From the IMG/VR virus record IMGVR_UViG_3300020202_000048, positions 1 to 40,836 of that record: a DNA stretch of 40,836 nucleotides; one strand, given 5' to 3'. The position numbers and the translations under genes are program-made. Below are positions 9,801-17,696 of this stretch, in pieces. The notes beneath the pieces are model-generated. The model saw only the letters and a list, made by a program, of their open reading frames with translations. It was not told the origin of the DNA and searched no databases. This stretch comes from a virus. Position 1 is the stretch's first letter, and every line of letters starts with the position of its first letter.

Positions 9801-10343
9801 GAGTCGCTCCAACATATCAGGAGCAACTTGTTTAAGAAGTGTCTTACCTCCACGTCCACCCGGAACAGCATCGAGGATCGGCATAAGACTACCTACAACC
9901 GGAGCAAGCCATTTTTCAGCCTTTGATCCTTCAGGAATACCAACCATACGAGTCATGTCCTGTCCTTCAGTTGTTACAGAGAAAGGCTTATCAGTTCCAT
10001 ACATGAAGCTCATTACCTTTCGATCGAATTCACTTTGAGGAGCAGGAAGCTGAGTTGAGATTGGCTTTTTAAAACCAGTCACTGCACTTTCACCGGTAGA
10101 GATCATACCCTGTCCGAGAGTTGCAAGTCCTCGCGCAGTACCCTGAGCCATATCCTTACCCACAATAAGTGTCTCTTTTGGAAGACCGAGAACGGTATTC
10201 TTAATAAGCCCACGAGTTGTAGGAGTAAAAGTACCGTCAGTGTTTTGTTTAACATCCGGCGCTATTTTATCGAGGCCCTGCTTACCATAGTTGATAATCG
10301 CTGCGCCTCCTTTTTTAATTATCTCGAAGGGTGATAATGGCAT
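6861..10343 (-). CDS. Large internal virion (ejection-type) protein
   Basis: This 1160-aa, mostly helical, Lys/Glu-rich protein has glycine-rich amphipathic stretches near residues 50-180 (including SLMPILDAVPGGRGG). A hydrophobic/amphipathic region at about 720-960 includes MTFRGMLGANVGSALRNLSQ and IGGLAFVYTVGSALG. The C-terminal 120 residues contain two copies of a unit ending in LSEEDYEMYKDIR / LSDDDYEIYVKAK. Size, composition and position after the LysM protein match the large inner-core or ejection proteins of podoviruses, which leave the capsid with the DNA and may line an envelope channel. No enzymatic motif was found. The function is inferred from context. Confidence 0.75.
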   Translation of the reverse strand: MPLSPFEIIKKGGAAIINYGKQGLDKIAPDVKQNTDGTFTPTTRGLIKNTVLGLPKETLIVGKDMAQGTARGLATLGQGMISTGESAVTGFKKPISTQLPAPQSEFDRKVMSFMYGTDKPFSVTTEGQDMTRMVGIPEGSKAEKWLAPVVGSLMPILDAVPGGRGGKTLLKQVAPDMLERLVKSGDKNSIRTYLKSIGASDDVVDDLAHNIAKTNDRKVIEAHLNSVKVTDVPKNTKAPLPRELEERRIALEIKEQALRDNPVAQVDQRKLMRKEGDIVDIGNVRNKPVRKMEDIIAETGINDPRKFVDEVANYKKGMAEVSAEKKALRQAIADQRVPRPIDSIVRNTSRDVPGTAKFDNIHDEDLGEVLTFIDRSRIPNAKPSVQNEIAVRRLAERYGVNPNQPNARLANALEKVIEKTPSVKQKILNGFQPKPKTVNRAVDSMSTGEVRSLEKVAEQDRYKTVPDAPNTPTAFPAFDEAVRKTPTPLSKKVGFHDAIRTPENVFRKMGLSKEFDDIRRSHEGYVQELPKNIEKISQWAKQVTPEENTKIFRYLDGEAVDLSAKEAKIADEVKKYLEEWADRLGLPEDKRISHYITHIFDDQLIKKEFDEDLAKLISDKVPGSVYDPFLEKRLGAAGYKQDFVAALDAYTKRATRKVHMDPALSQLSDVAQKLEKSQFDYIKKFADRVNMRPSDFDTAVDNTMKQMLGYKLGARPVAKISRFLRQMTFRGMLGANVGSALRNLSQGVNTYAKLGEKYTAIGYAKIATQGLAEAREVGVLADNFITDRNISAAGKAMEKLDKGLFLMFDTAEKVNRASAYYGAKSKALAQGKSLEEAIEYGKKIVRDTQFQYSAIDTPLALQNDLVKVFLQFLTYPVKQTEFLAGMAKNKEYMGIARYTIGGLAFVYTVGSALGMEPKELIPFSGQITGDHKFGVPPSMKLPVEAAKAALNTPDQYGNARDTEKKLKDVGNAAWGVLPGGIQLKKTLQGRKAVEEGGSFDAAGRQQFPVGGTPAKDVQAYIFGKYANKDAKAYFEKKEGNAPKTEAEKRLEEVKEKNEPRKKELTKIYNDVQSLVNTGREEEANAIIDGLSEEDYEMYKDIRTAKKSAATKEKTEKMYDVVLEVQHWKEKGDMDAVAKIVDSLSDDDYEIYVKAKKKLGY

Positions 10344-10352
10344 GTTTATTTA

Positions 10353-12356
10353 TTAGTATTCTCGCCCGCCCGGAGTCTTACCTTTTTTCGCTTTCTCTGC
10401 TTTCCACTTATCGTATTCAGTTTTTAATTGAGCTTTATTCAATCGAAGTTTATCGCTCGTGATCAAATAATCACGGAAGGCAGGTTCAGTTGCGGTAAAG
10501 AATTTGATTGCATCCTCACCGAAGATTTCAGCATTTTCAACTTCTTGAGCAAGTGCAGGAGTAAGGTTGAAAGGCTTGATCGTTCCATCAGGCATAAGAA
10601 TACCTTTTTCTTTTCCTCGAATGGTGTATCCACCTTCCATACCACCCTTTGTAACTGTCTTCGCGATCTTAGCTGCATCATATTTAGCAGCAAGTTTTGC
10701 GTATGCTTTTGCGTTCTTTTCAGCTTCGAGCTTAGCTTCTTTAGCAAACTTCTCACGTTGAGTCTTAAAGTGAAGGGTATATTTTTCAACAATACCAAGT
10801 GTCTTACGATCAGCTTCATTTTGTAGTTTGAATACTTCCTTCCAGATATCCTCTTCTGTTTTTGAAAGGTCGCCCTTAGTCTTGAGAATTTCCTCATCCT
10901 TAGAAAGGTTGATTTCATCCACAGTTTCATTGAGCTTGAGTTCAATCTCACGATTTTCCATTTCGTATGAGGTTCGGAGTTTTTGAGCTTGCGCTTGATA
11001 CTTCTGTTCAAGAGTAGCAATAGCCTGAGGCGCTGCACCGGTAGTATTCAACGCTCCAAGTTTTGCCAACATACCTGTCATATAGTTCTTAGCAGCAAGT
11101 CGGTTCTCTTCAACTTGATCAGCTTCAATAGCAAGCTGTTTCTGATTTCGTTCGATAGCAAAATTAGCCTGAGCGCGCATGTTATGCTCCTCAGTTTTTG
11201 CTCGAACTTCAAGAAGTTTGATTTCCTCTTCTGCTTGTTTTCGTCGCTGTTGAACAAGACCCACCTGTTGAGGTGTTCCGAAATAAAGTTCACGATATTG
11301 TTCAGGAATACTTTGTTCAAGAGCAATTTGTTCTTGATAAACCTCTTTTTCAGGAATAAGAGACTCAAGCGCTCGTCGATCTGAAGGATTTTTCATAGCA
11401 CCAAGATAATCGTCGAGTGTCTGAACTTCTCGAGCTGTGTATGTACCATCAGGGTTCATGACATATCTTCGATTGTCCTCATATCCATCAGAGTATTGAA
11501 CACGCCAACTTCCATCAGGATTTTGAATTTCTCCTGTTACCTCCACTGAAGGATTTGCTGTGATTTTAGCTGCAATATTACTTACATTTCCACCCATTTG
11601 CTGATATTGCATCAGAGACTTTTGGAAGTCCGGATTTTGCATAGCTGCTTCGAACTCTTGAGATGATCCGAAAAGTCCAGCAAATTGATCAGTGAAACTT
11701 TCAAGGATAGCTTTTTGCTTGTCCTTCTTTTCGTTCTTGTTTACCCACGGATCATTTGTAACTGAGTCCATCTTCATTCGAGCATTGCCGAGTGTTTGGT
11801 TGAAACCAGCGATTGTCTTTGGGTTAAAGGTATAAGAAGTAAGAGCCGATGTTTGGCTCTTCAACTGAGCTTGTTTTTCTGCTGCCTTTGCTTGCGCTTG
11901 TGATCGAGTAAGTCCTGCATAATCATCATCAGCAATACCAGCAAGACCGTATTGTTTTGCAAGACTTTTAGACTCACCACCAGAAAGAGTTACAGGCGCT
12001 CGATAGGTTGAGAAGTAAGATGTAGGAATACGGTAATTTGGATCACTTTGATAGTCTCCAATTTCAGACATTGGAACACCGAAGCCGGTAGCTTCTTTGG
12101 TGATCGCAGAATTATCATATTCTCCACGTCCTGCTGCTCCATACTTCAGAGCGTCTTGATAAGCCTGACTTTGATTTGTTATACCAGATGTTCCCGCTGG
12201 TGATTTAGGAGCTGTATTACCATAAGACAAGGTTTCACCCACGGCGATCTTGTTTGGATCTCCTGACTTATATCCAGTCAAGCTGGATACTGGTACACCT
12301 AAGGCTTTTGCAATCTTGCTTAGGCTATCCCCGGGTTTTACGACGTAGGTTGCCAT
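10353..12356 (-). CDS. Virion protein with N-terminal LysM domain and coiled coils
   Basis: The protein is 667 aa. Residues 4-45 form a LysM domain (YVVKPGDSLSKIAKALGVPV ... IAVGETLSYG), a fold that binds N-acetylglucosamine polymers such as peptidoglycan. A low-complexity linker follows, then residues 330-570 form Gln/Lys/Glu-rich coiled coils. There is no transmembrane segment or catalytic motif. The gene is 9 nt from the 1160-aa ejection-type protein and downstream of tail genes. I infer an internal virion protein that contacts the wall during DNA entry. The LysM call is firm; the virion role comes from context. Confidence 0.8.
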   Translation of the reverse strand: MATYVVKPGDSLSKIAKALGVPVSSLTGYKSGDPNKIAVGETLSYGNTAPKSPAGTSGITNQSQAYQDALKYGAAGRGEYDNSAITKEATGFGVPMSEIGDYQSDPNYRIPTSYFSTYRAPVTLSGGESKSLAKQYGLAGIADDDYAGLTRSQAQAKAAEKQAQLKSQTSALTSYTFNPKTIAGFNQTLGNARMKMDSVTNDPWVNKNEKKDKQKAILESFTDQFAGLFGSSQEFEAAMQNPDFQKSLMQYQQMGGNVSNIAAKITANPSVEVTGEIQNPDGSWRVQYSDGYEDNRRYVMNPDGTYTAREVQTLDDYLGAMKNPSDRRALESLIPEKEVYQEQIALEQSIPEQYRELYFGTPQQVGLVQQRRKQAEEEIKLLEVRAKTEEHNMRAQANFAIERNQKQLAIEADQVEENRLAAKNYMTGMLAKLGALNTTGAAPQAIATLEQKYQAQAQKLRTSYEMENREIELKLNETVDEINLSKDEEILKTKGDLSKTEEDIWKEVFKLQNEADRKTLGIVEKYTLHFKTQREKFAKEAKLEAEKNAKAYAKLAAKYDAAKIAKTVTKGGMEGGYTIRGKEKGILMPDGTIKPFNLTPALAQEVENAEIFGEDAIKFFTATEPAFRDYLITSDKLRLNKAQLKTEYDKWKAEKAKKGKTPGGREY

Positions 12357-12372
12357 TTGTATTGTTGGTTAA

Positions 12373-14454
12373 TTATTCTAGCTCTATCCAAGTTCGGGCT
12401 TGCCACAAGTAGATAGGAGAAGCGCTATTGTTTCTAATCTTGTAGTGAAACTCATTTGTAGTTTCAGGAAGAGTGTAATTCACACTTATTGGCTCGACCA
12501 AAAAACCGTAAGTTGTATTTATGGTAGCTACCACACTTTCTTTGTGAAGAATTTGCAATGAGATGTTGTCCGTTGAAACATACTCAAACTGACTAGCAAC
12601 ACCAAGACCCATCATGATGTGTTTTGTTCCAACTTGAACAATTACATTCTGACCTCCGAAGCCATAGTTATCATGGTATGAGTGCCAATTTGAGAACCAT
12701 CGTCCTGAAGTGTGCCAATCGGTACCTCGTCTAGCCCATTCACCAACAGGGTTTCCGCTTTGGAAAGTTATAGTATTTGCTGTTGTATCAACAGTAAACT
12801 TTTTTCCTGCCATTGCAGTTGAGTTATGACCAATATAATAGTAATCATTTCCACTTGCTCGGAAGATACGCATTGTATCGTGGCCGTTCATACTGCTTAA
12901 TGCAGTCCCGCCTACTGATGAAGTTAAACTTGATACGTTAATTAAGGCTGTATTTCTTCGATCGAAGTTTACATTTTCATCATAAGTACTTCCCATCCAG
13001 ATGAATTTATCAGTCGCAATTTGAAGTGCTGCATGAGTATATTTACTGTTCATGAGCGCACCACCCATAATGTTCAATTCACCTCCGAAAGATACTGAGG
13101 TTCCTGACACAGAAACCACGATTGTTGTAGGACCAGCTGCCTTTAGGTAGAAAGCCTGAAGTTTATCAGTTCCGTTTGCAATGAGTTTTGTCCAAGTAGG
13201 TGATCCAGTAATGTTGAAGTTTGCACCGTATGAAGGCACAGTTCCAGCGATTGATACTACGTTGTATGTAACCTGAGTACCGTTACCCCATGCAACTACA
13301 GCTTTATCGGTTCCTACAGTTTCGCAAGTTGCTGATCCAGCGATTGCAGTAGCAGCAATTTGAACAACTGCGTTCATCGTAATTGTAGTACCTGAGATTG
13401 TTGCAACACGTCCAGTAGCAAACGATGTTGTTCCCGGAAACACGAAGAACAATTTATCGGTACTAACCATACACATATCTACCAATTCAACATCGGTATT
13501 GTCGTCGATAAGAACCGGAGTACCGAATGTCTGAAGTCCGTTTGCATCAACTGAGGCAATAACAAGATACATACCAGTTGTACCTCCATGTTGGTTATAC
13601 ATCCAAGCTACTCGAGAAGTATCAAGAGGAATAGCTTTTATAATTTGATTACTTCCGTGAGCAGTAAATGGCGCACCAAGAACAGCTCGAGTTCGTTTCT
13701 GAGTATAAATTCGAGGAGAGATTTTTCGAAGTCGTCTTATCGCACGTCCAAAGTGATCAGGAAGAACAACTTTTCGAGAAGCACCAGCAGCAATAAGATC
13801 TGAGGTAAATGCAAAATCTGAGTTTTTCCATCCACCTTGACCCTGTTGGTTGTAATCATCAAAGTTAGTCCATGTCGCATCGTTTACATCAGCAACCGAA
13901 GCGTAACCTGATTGGTTTGACCAGTTTGAAGACCAAAGACCTGTATCAGTTTCAGTTTCTCCTACGCCCGCGCGTGTAGTTCCAAGAGTAGCAGCATCCC
14001 ATGATCCAGCAGTTCCACCTGTTGCAATAGAGTTTCCAGCAGTACCAGCTGTTTTTGCTGTTACAACCAAAGTGTTTGTTGTCCATGAAGTTGCAGCTGA
14101 TACCTGAGGATTTTCCGACATTGAGGCAGCATATTGAGTTCCGACGGTTCCGGTGAGGTTTATTGCATCAATGAGGTTCTGTTGAGAAGCAGCAAGAGAC
14201 GCACCGATTTTGATGTTTCCATCCACATCAGTGAGAGTCGTCTGCCATGTATACGTTTTTCCACCCACCACAGTCGTCTGACCGTTCGTAGGTTGGATCG
14301 ACAAGGTGTATGTACCTTGCGATGCTATCGCGTTGTACAGGAAGATCTTTCGGAAGATTTCCTGAAACATCATTGCTGGCGTCGAGAACAAATATGTCCC
14401 CTTCGGAGCAGTTGCGCCCTGATTTTTTTGTTTGTTTGCGTTAATTACTAACAT
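12373..14454 (-). CDS. Large beta-rich virion protein, possible receptor-binding/propeller protein
   Basis: The protein is 693 aa. Residues 45-150 resemble a common phage structural insert: GKTYTWQTTLTDVDGNIKIG, then SLAASQQNLIDAINLTG and VTAKTAGTAGNSIATGG. Residues 230-600 contain about six units built on a strand such as TDKLFFVFPG, TDKAVVAWGN, TDKLQAFYLK or TDKFIWMGST, the pattern of a beta-propeller. The C-terminus reads NEFHYKIRNNSASPIYLWQA. It lies between a fibre-like gene and the LysM protein. The fold suggests an adhesion or tail-hub part. I cannot assign a named family, and a glycan-binding role is only inferred. Confidence 0.7.
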   Translation of the reverse strand: MLVINANKQKNQGATAPKGTYLFSTPAMMFQEIFRKIFLYNAIASQGTYTLSIQPTNGQTTVVGGKTYTWQTTLTDVDGNIKIGASLAASQQNLIDAINLTGTVGTQYAASMSENPQVSAATSWTTNTLVVTAKTAGTAGNSIATGGTAGSWDAATLGTTRAGVGETETDTGLWSSNWSNQSGYASVADVNDATWTNFDDYNQQGQGGWKNSDFAFTSDLIAAGASRKVVLPDHFGRAIRRLRKISPRIYTQKRTRAVLGAPFTAHGSNQIIKAIPLDTSRVAWMYNQHGGTTGMYLVIASVDANGLQTFGTPVLIDDNTDVELVDMCMVSTDKLFFVFPGTTSFATGRVATISGTTITMNAVVQIAATAIAGSATCETVGTDKAVVAWGNGTQVTYNVVSIAGTVPSYGANFNITGSPTWTKLIANGTDKLQAFYLKAAGPTTIVVSVSGTSVSFGGELNIMGGALMNSKYTHAALQIATDKFIWMGSTYDENVNFDRRNTALINVSSLTSSVGGTALSSMNGHDTMRIFRASGNDYYYIGHNSTAMAGKKFTVDTTANTITFQSGNPVGEWARRGTDWHTSGRWFSNWHSYHDNYGFGGQNVIVQVGTKHIMMGLGVASQFEYVSTDNISLQILHKESVVATINTTYGFLVEPISVNYTLPETTNEFHYKIRNNSASPIYLWQARTWIELE

Positions 14455-14468
14455 ATATTTTTTAATTA

Positions 14469-15200
14469 CTAATTATTTTTGGTAATGCTGACCACCCGAT
14501 CTCCCGAGTAGTTGATCTTCCATGTCGAAACCCCATTGAAGATTGATTTAAGACTATCATCCGCGTTGTAACTCAGAACATAAACCTTACCCAACTGATT
14601 GTCTCGAACCGTCTTTACTCTTCCGTAAGAGTCATAAGTAAGAGTCGCTGCGTTCAATCCGGTTGTTGCTCCACCGAACACCAATGAAAGAACGTATGCC
14701 ATTGTAGCAGCATCGTTCGCTCCTACCGGAGTAGCAACTTGGACCGGCAGAGTGAATGTTTCCGGTCCAGTATGTACGTTAGTTCCATTAAAGGTGTTAT
14801 TACCATTAAAGGTATTGTTTCCACCCCATATTGTATTGTCGTTTGCATCAGGCTTAAGGTCGATAGCAGCGTTCATGAGAGCTAGTTGATCTTTCAAATC
14901 AGACCAATGCTCCGCGGTAAGCGTCATTTGTACCAATTCATCCGCTTCGTGAGTCTGAGCAGTAGTGCCTCCAAGACCTCGATCTGAGGCAAGGGCGATA
15001 GTAATGTAGTTACCACCTCCATCTGTACCTTTTCCTGTATATCGAACGATCTCACGCTTTGTAGTAGATGCACGATTGATAACTAAATATCCGTTTGTGG
15101 GAGTAGGGAGAGTTGTAATGTAGAAGTTTCCAGCGCCAACAGAATTCCATTTTGTTAGTATTGTTGTCTGAAAAAAGTTTTGGACATTTTCGATTGCCAT
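14469..15200 (-). CDS. Short tail fibre/appendage with YD-like C-terminal repeats
   Basis: This 243-aa protein starts at MAIENVQNFF, 9 nt after a TATAAT box; the longer open frame would begin inside the nozzle gene. Residues 30-115 form an N-terminal beta domain (YLVINRASTTKREIVRYTGK). Residues 137-150 have the trimeric-fibre repeat NTFNGNNTFNGTN, followed by NDAATMAYVLS. Residues 185-243 carry three YD/RHS-like strands (LTYDSYGRVKTV, LSYNADDSLKSI, INYSGDRVVSI). It lies next to the nozzle gene, where podoviruses keep appendage genes. The YD ending is unusual on so short a protein. Confidence 0.75.
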   Translation of the reverse strand: MAIENVQNFFQTTILTKWNSVGAGNFYITTLPTPTNGYLVINRASTTKREIVRYTGKGTDGGGNYITIALASDRGLGGTTAQTHEADELVQMTLTAEHWSDLKDQLALMNAAIDLKPDANDNTIWGGNNTFNGNNTFNGTNVHTGPETFTLPVQVATPVGANDAATMAYVLSLVFGGATTGLNAATLTYDSYGRVKTVRDNQLGKVYVLSYNADDSLKSIFNGVSTWKINYSGDRVVSITKNN

Positions 15201-15218
15201 GTTGAAAATATTATACCA
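15201..15218 (-). promoter_or_regulatory. Extended -10 promoter of the short-fibre gene, overlapping the nozzle stop codon
   Basis: Minus strand TGGTATAAT (15218-15210) is followed by 9 nt and the ATG at 15200. The TAA inside the box is the stop codon of the nozzle gene, so promoter and terminus are superimposed. Confidence 0.6.
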
Positions 15219-16989
15219 CGCTAATAATTTTGCTACTAGAAAACAGCTTCTCCGGTTGCTCCATACCCATGAAGGCAAATTGAGCGATCGTGAATGTTTC
15301 GTCTAGTTCACTGTTTCCAAGTCCCAAAACTATCGCCTGATTTTTTGAGAGGAAAGAAACTCGTTTTTTAATGAACGGACTGTATTCAATAGATCCAGCC
15401 ACACCACCAGCAAACAATCCATCCCCAAACATAACCTCACCAATTAGCGCTCCGAACGAACTGTTACCGAGGAAGAATGATTTATTCTTTTCCTCAGCAA
15501 GGTCGGACGCTTCCTGACGAATAGTTAGTTCAATGGTTCCCACAAGATCCTTAAATAGAATGTCGAGGTAACGGAATATTCTGAAACGATTGAACTGTTT
15601 ATCTTGAAGTCGTCGAAAGAACACCTGAGATGAAATAGGTGTAGCTATATCATTTAAACTAGCTGTCCATCGAATAGCTCCGAACGGCGCCACAGCTTTT
15701 GTGCTGTATACGTTTCCATCAACAACCATGAAGTCGTTTACACGCGCCTTATCTCGTCCTGTATATTTTGTCCAAGAATTTTTATAGAGAGTATGACAAA
15801 CAAAGACCGTATCTACCGTTCCTGTTTCAAGAGGTACACCAAGATAGAAGCGTCGGTTCTCATAGAACACGATCACCTTCTTAAAATTTTCTATAGAAAC
15901 ACGCTTAAGAGTTTCTTTAATTGGTTCAGAAATAACCGATTGGTTAATACCGAAGATACCTGAGACGTTGTCAGAGAAACCGATAGCTCGCACTTCACGT
16001 CCGGTGAAGAACCATAAGTCGTTTTCAACCCATGACACAGCCTTTCGAGAACATGCTCCATAAGTACCCGATTGCTGTTCGAGTTTAGGCACGAAGAGAC
16101 TGACAACCTGATCGTAGTTGAAGGTGAGTTTCCAAATACTATCTTGTTTGAATATGAGCATGGTTCCATAGTAATTTTTCAGGTTGGTTATACTATCAGT
16201 TCCAAGTGGTTTAACAAGATCAGTCGGAGTGAAGGTAGTAGGATTTCCTACGTTTGAATAATAAGCAGTAAGAGGTTCAGCTGTTACACCCGCGATGAAA
16301 AACCGGTCTTCAAAGACTTCGGTGATATTTCCTTTAGGAGCAGTATCGTATTCTGTTAAAGCAGTTCCGGTCCATTTAAAGAAGTTCTCTACGCCGTTGC
16401 CACCATAGAGTTCGTCGTTGTAGACAGTAAAGCCGAATTCCGCGCCTTCAGTGTAGACTCGAGTGACTGTGTGAACTCCAGATTGAGTACCTGAAGTGTT
16501 AATAGCTGCTCCACCAACTGTTGCTGAAAATTGAAAAGCATCTGAAGTTAATCCGGTTGCAATTACATAATAAGTGGTTCCAGCTGTTACACCTGTAGGA
16601 AGGGCGCCTGTTGTACTAAAAGTAATAGGAGTCCCAGCTTTAAAACCATGAGCCACCAGAGTCGCAACCGCCGGTGAGGCCACTGTAATTGTGACGGTCC
16701 CCGCTGCTATATCTGTCCAAAGTCCAGTACCGCTACTATAGTATTTCAGGCTTTTACCAGTACCAGCAACGATAAAAGAGTTTCCATTTTTCTTTTTGAA
16801 ATAGAAGAGTGAGTGAAGAAGAGACGCCTGAGCATTTCCGAACAGAGCAATACCAGTATCTTTTGTGAGATATCCTTCGTCCACGAAGTTCATGTTTACA
16901 GGAACACTTCGACCGTCGGATGCGTCAACGTCGATGATGTCTTGGAGGTTGTCCTGTATGATTGTGAATTTTTGTTGTCGTAATGGCAT
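15211..16989 (-). CDS. Tail nozzle / tail tubular protein B-like (P22 gp10/T7 gp12 type)
   Basis: The protein is 592 aa and starts MPLRQQKFTIIQDNLQDIIDV. It has the arrangement of podovirus nozzle proteins: an N-terminal strand region, then a propeller with units such as GNSFIVAGTGKSLKYY, NDELYGGNGVENFFKW, EDRFFIAGVTAEPLTAYYSN, YGTMLIFKQDSIWKL and ENDLWFFTGREVRAIGFS. A beta-sandwich insert at about residues 95-180 (VAHGFKAGTPITFSTTGALP) is a module often carried by phage structural proteins. It lies directly after the adaptor gene, as in other podoviruses. The nozzle closes the tail tube until DNA release. I am confident of the class, not of any exact orthologue. Confidence 0.82.
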   Translation of the reverse strand: MPLRQQKFTIIQDNLQDIIDVDASDGRSVPVNMNFVDEGYLTKDTGIALFGNAQASLLHSLFYFKKKNGNSFIVAGTGKSLKYYSSGTGLWTDIAAGTVTITVASPAVATLVAHGFKAGTPITFSTTGALPTGVTAGTTYYVIATGLTSDAFQFSATVGGAAINTSGTQSGVHTVTRVYTEGAEFGFTVYNDELYGGNGVENFFKWTGTALTEYDTAPKGNITEVFEDRFFIAGVTAEPLTAYYSNVGNPTTFTPTDLVKPLGTDSITNLKNYYGTMLIFKQDSIWKLTFNYDQVVSLFVPKLEQQSGTYGACSRKAVSWVENDLWFFTGREVRAIGFSDNVSGIFGINQSVISEPIKETLKRVSIENFKKVIVFYENRRFYLGVPLETGTVDTVFVCHTLYKNSWTKYTGRDKARVNDFMVVDGNVYSTKAVAPFGAIRWTASLNDIATPISSQVFFRRLQDKQFNRFRIFRYLDILFKDLVGTIELTIRQEASDLAEEKNKSFFLGNSSFGALIGEVMFGDGLFAGGVAGSIEYSPFIKKRVSFLSKNQAIVLGLGNSELDETFTIAQFAFMGMEQPEKLFSSSKIISVV

Positions 16990-16995
16990 ATATTT

Positions 16996-17634
16996 TTACC
17001 AATGATGCGGATCATTATTGTTGTTATACCCTCCGAACATTCTGATACCATTGAACATAGTACCTCCTCGCTGAGCATCCTCTTCATAATTTGAAAGAGT
17101 AGCGATCTTATCCTTGATCATGTCGTCGTACTTTGTTTGGAAGAATTTTGAAAGCTCAACATCCTGAAGGTCCTCATAGGCTCGATAAAGAATTCCATAA
17201 ACAATAACTTCATCGAAGTAATCATCGAACATTGGCTGACCTCCGGCTTCAAGGTCCTCATACTTTGGATAGTATTTGATATTTAAACTTGTTGTATTTC
17301 GAGGAGATACGCGCATTACTCCACCTTCAATAGACACGGCATTACTAATTCCAGAGTCTCGAGTGAAGTCTGAAATATTTAACTCAACGAAGTGATCGTT
17401 TCCTGTAACAGAATAGGCGTCGGCATACATTGTTCCAAAATCTGTTGGAAGCGTGCCGACACCGTTTACAAAAACTACCGTAGCTGATTTGATCGCACTA
17501 TTAGGAAAAATTTTTCGTGCAATGTCCTTATACGCAAGGTTTGCGTAGATCAAAAGTGTCTCTTCATCAAGAATTTCCGTTCCTGTTTCAAGAAGTTTTT
17601 TACGAGCTAATGCAATTATTTGTTGAGTAGTCAT
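16996..17634 (-). CDS. Head-tail adaptor / tail tubular protein A-like
   Basis: This 212-aa protein starts at MTTQQIIALARKKL, 10 nt after a TATAAT box; the longer open frame would begin inside the capsid gene. The opening helix (TTQQIIALARKKLLETGTEI), then LLIYANLAYKDIARKIFP, then strands in the middle and a helical end, follow the gp4/gp11-type adaptor proteins that fill the gap between portal and nozzle. The Asn- and His-rich tail (GGYNNNNDPHHW) is probably flexible. The stop lies 6 nt before the nozzle start. Context (capsid, adaptor, nozzle) supports the call. Confidence 0.75.
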   Translation of the reverse strand: MTTQQIIALARKKLLETGTEILDEETLLIYANLAYKDIARKIFPNSAIKSATVVFVNGVGTLPTDFGTMYADAYSVTGNDHFVELNISDFTRDSGISNAVSIEGGVMRVSPRNTTSLNIKYYPKYEDLEAGGQPMFDDYFDEVIVYGILYRAYEDLQDVELSKFFQTKYDDMIKDKIATLSNYEEDAQRGGTMFNGIRMFGGYNNNNDPHHW

Positions 17635-17653
17635 TGTTGGTTTTATTATAACA
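17635..17653 (-). promoter_or_regulatory. Extended -10 promoter of the adaptor gene
   Basis: Minus strand TGTTATAAT (17653-17645) is followed by 10 nt and the ATG at 17634. It comes directly after the hairpin that ends the capsid mRNA. Confidence 0.55.
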
Positions 17654-17688
17654 GGCTTATCGCTGTCCCCGAAGGGACAGAGTAAGCC
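17654..17688 (-). terminator. UUCG-loop hairpin downstream of the major capsid gene
   Basis: On the minus strand GGCTTA, then CTGTCCC, loop TTCG, GGGACAG, then TAAGCC form two stacked stems. A UUCG tetraloop is exceptionally stable. No U-run follows, so it may protect the 3' end of the abundant capsid mRNA or be a partial terminator or processing site, not a classical terminator. Confidence 0.65.
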
Positions 17689-17696
17689 AATTAGAC

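Noticed and set aside
15201-15278. Longer short-fibre start at 15278
   Set aside because: It lies within the nozzle gene; the ATG at 15200 has the usual TATAAT and spacing.
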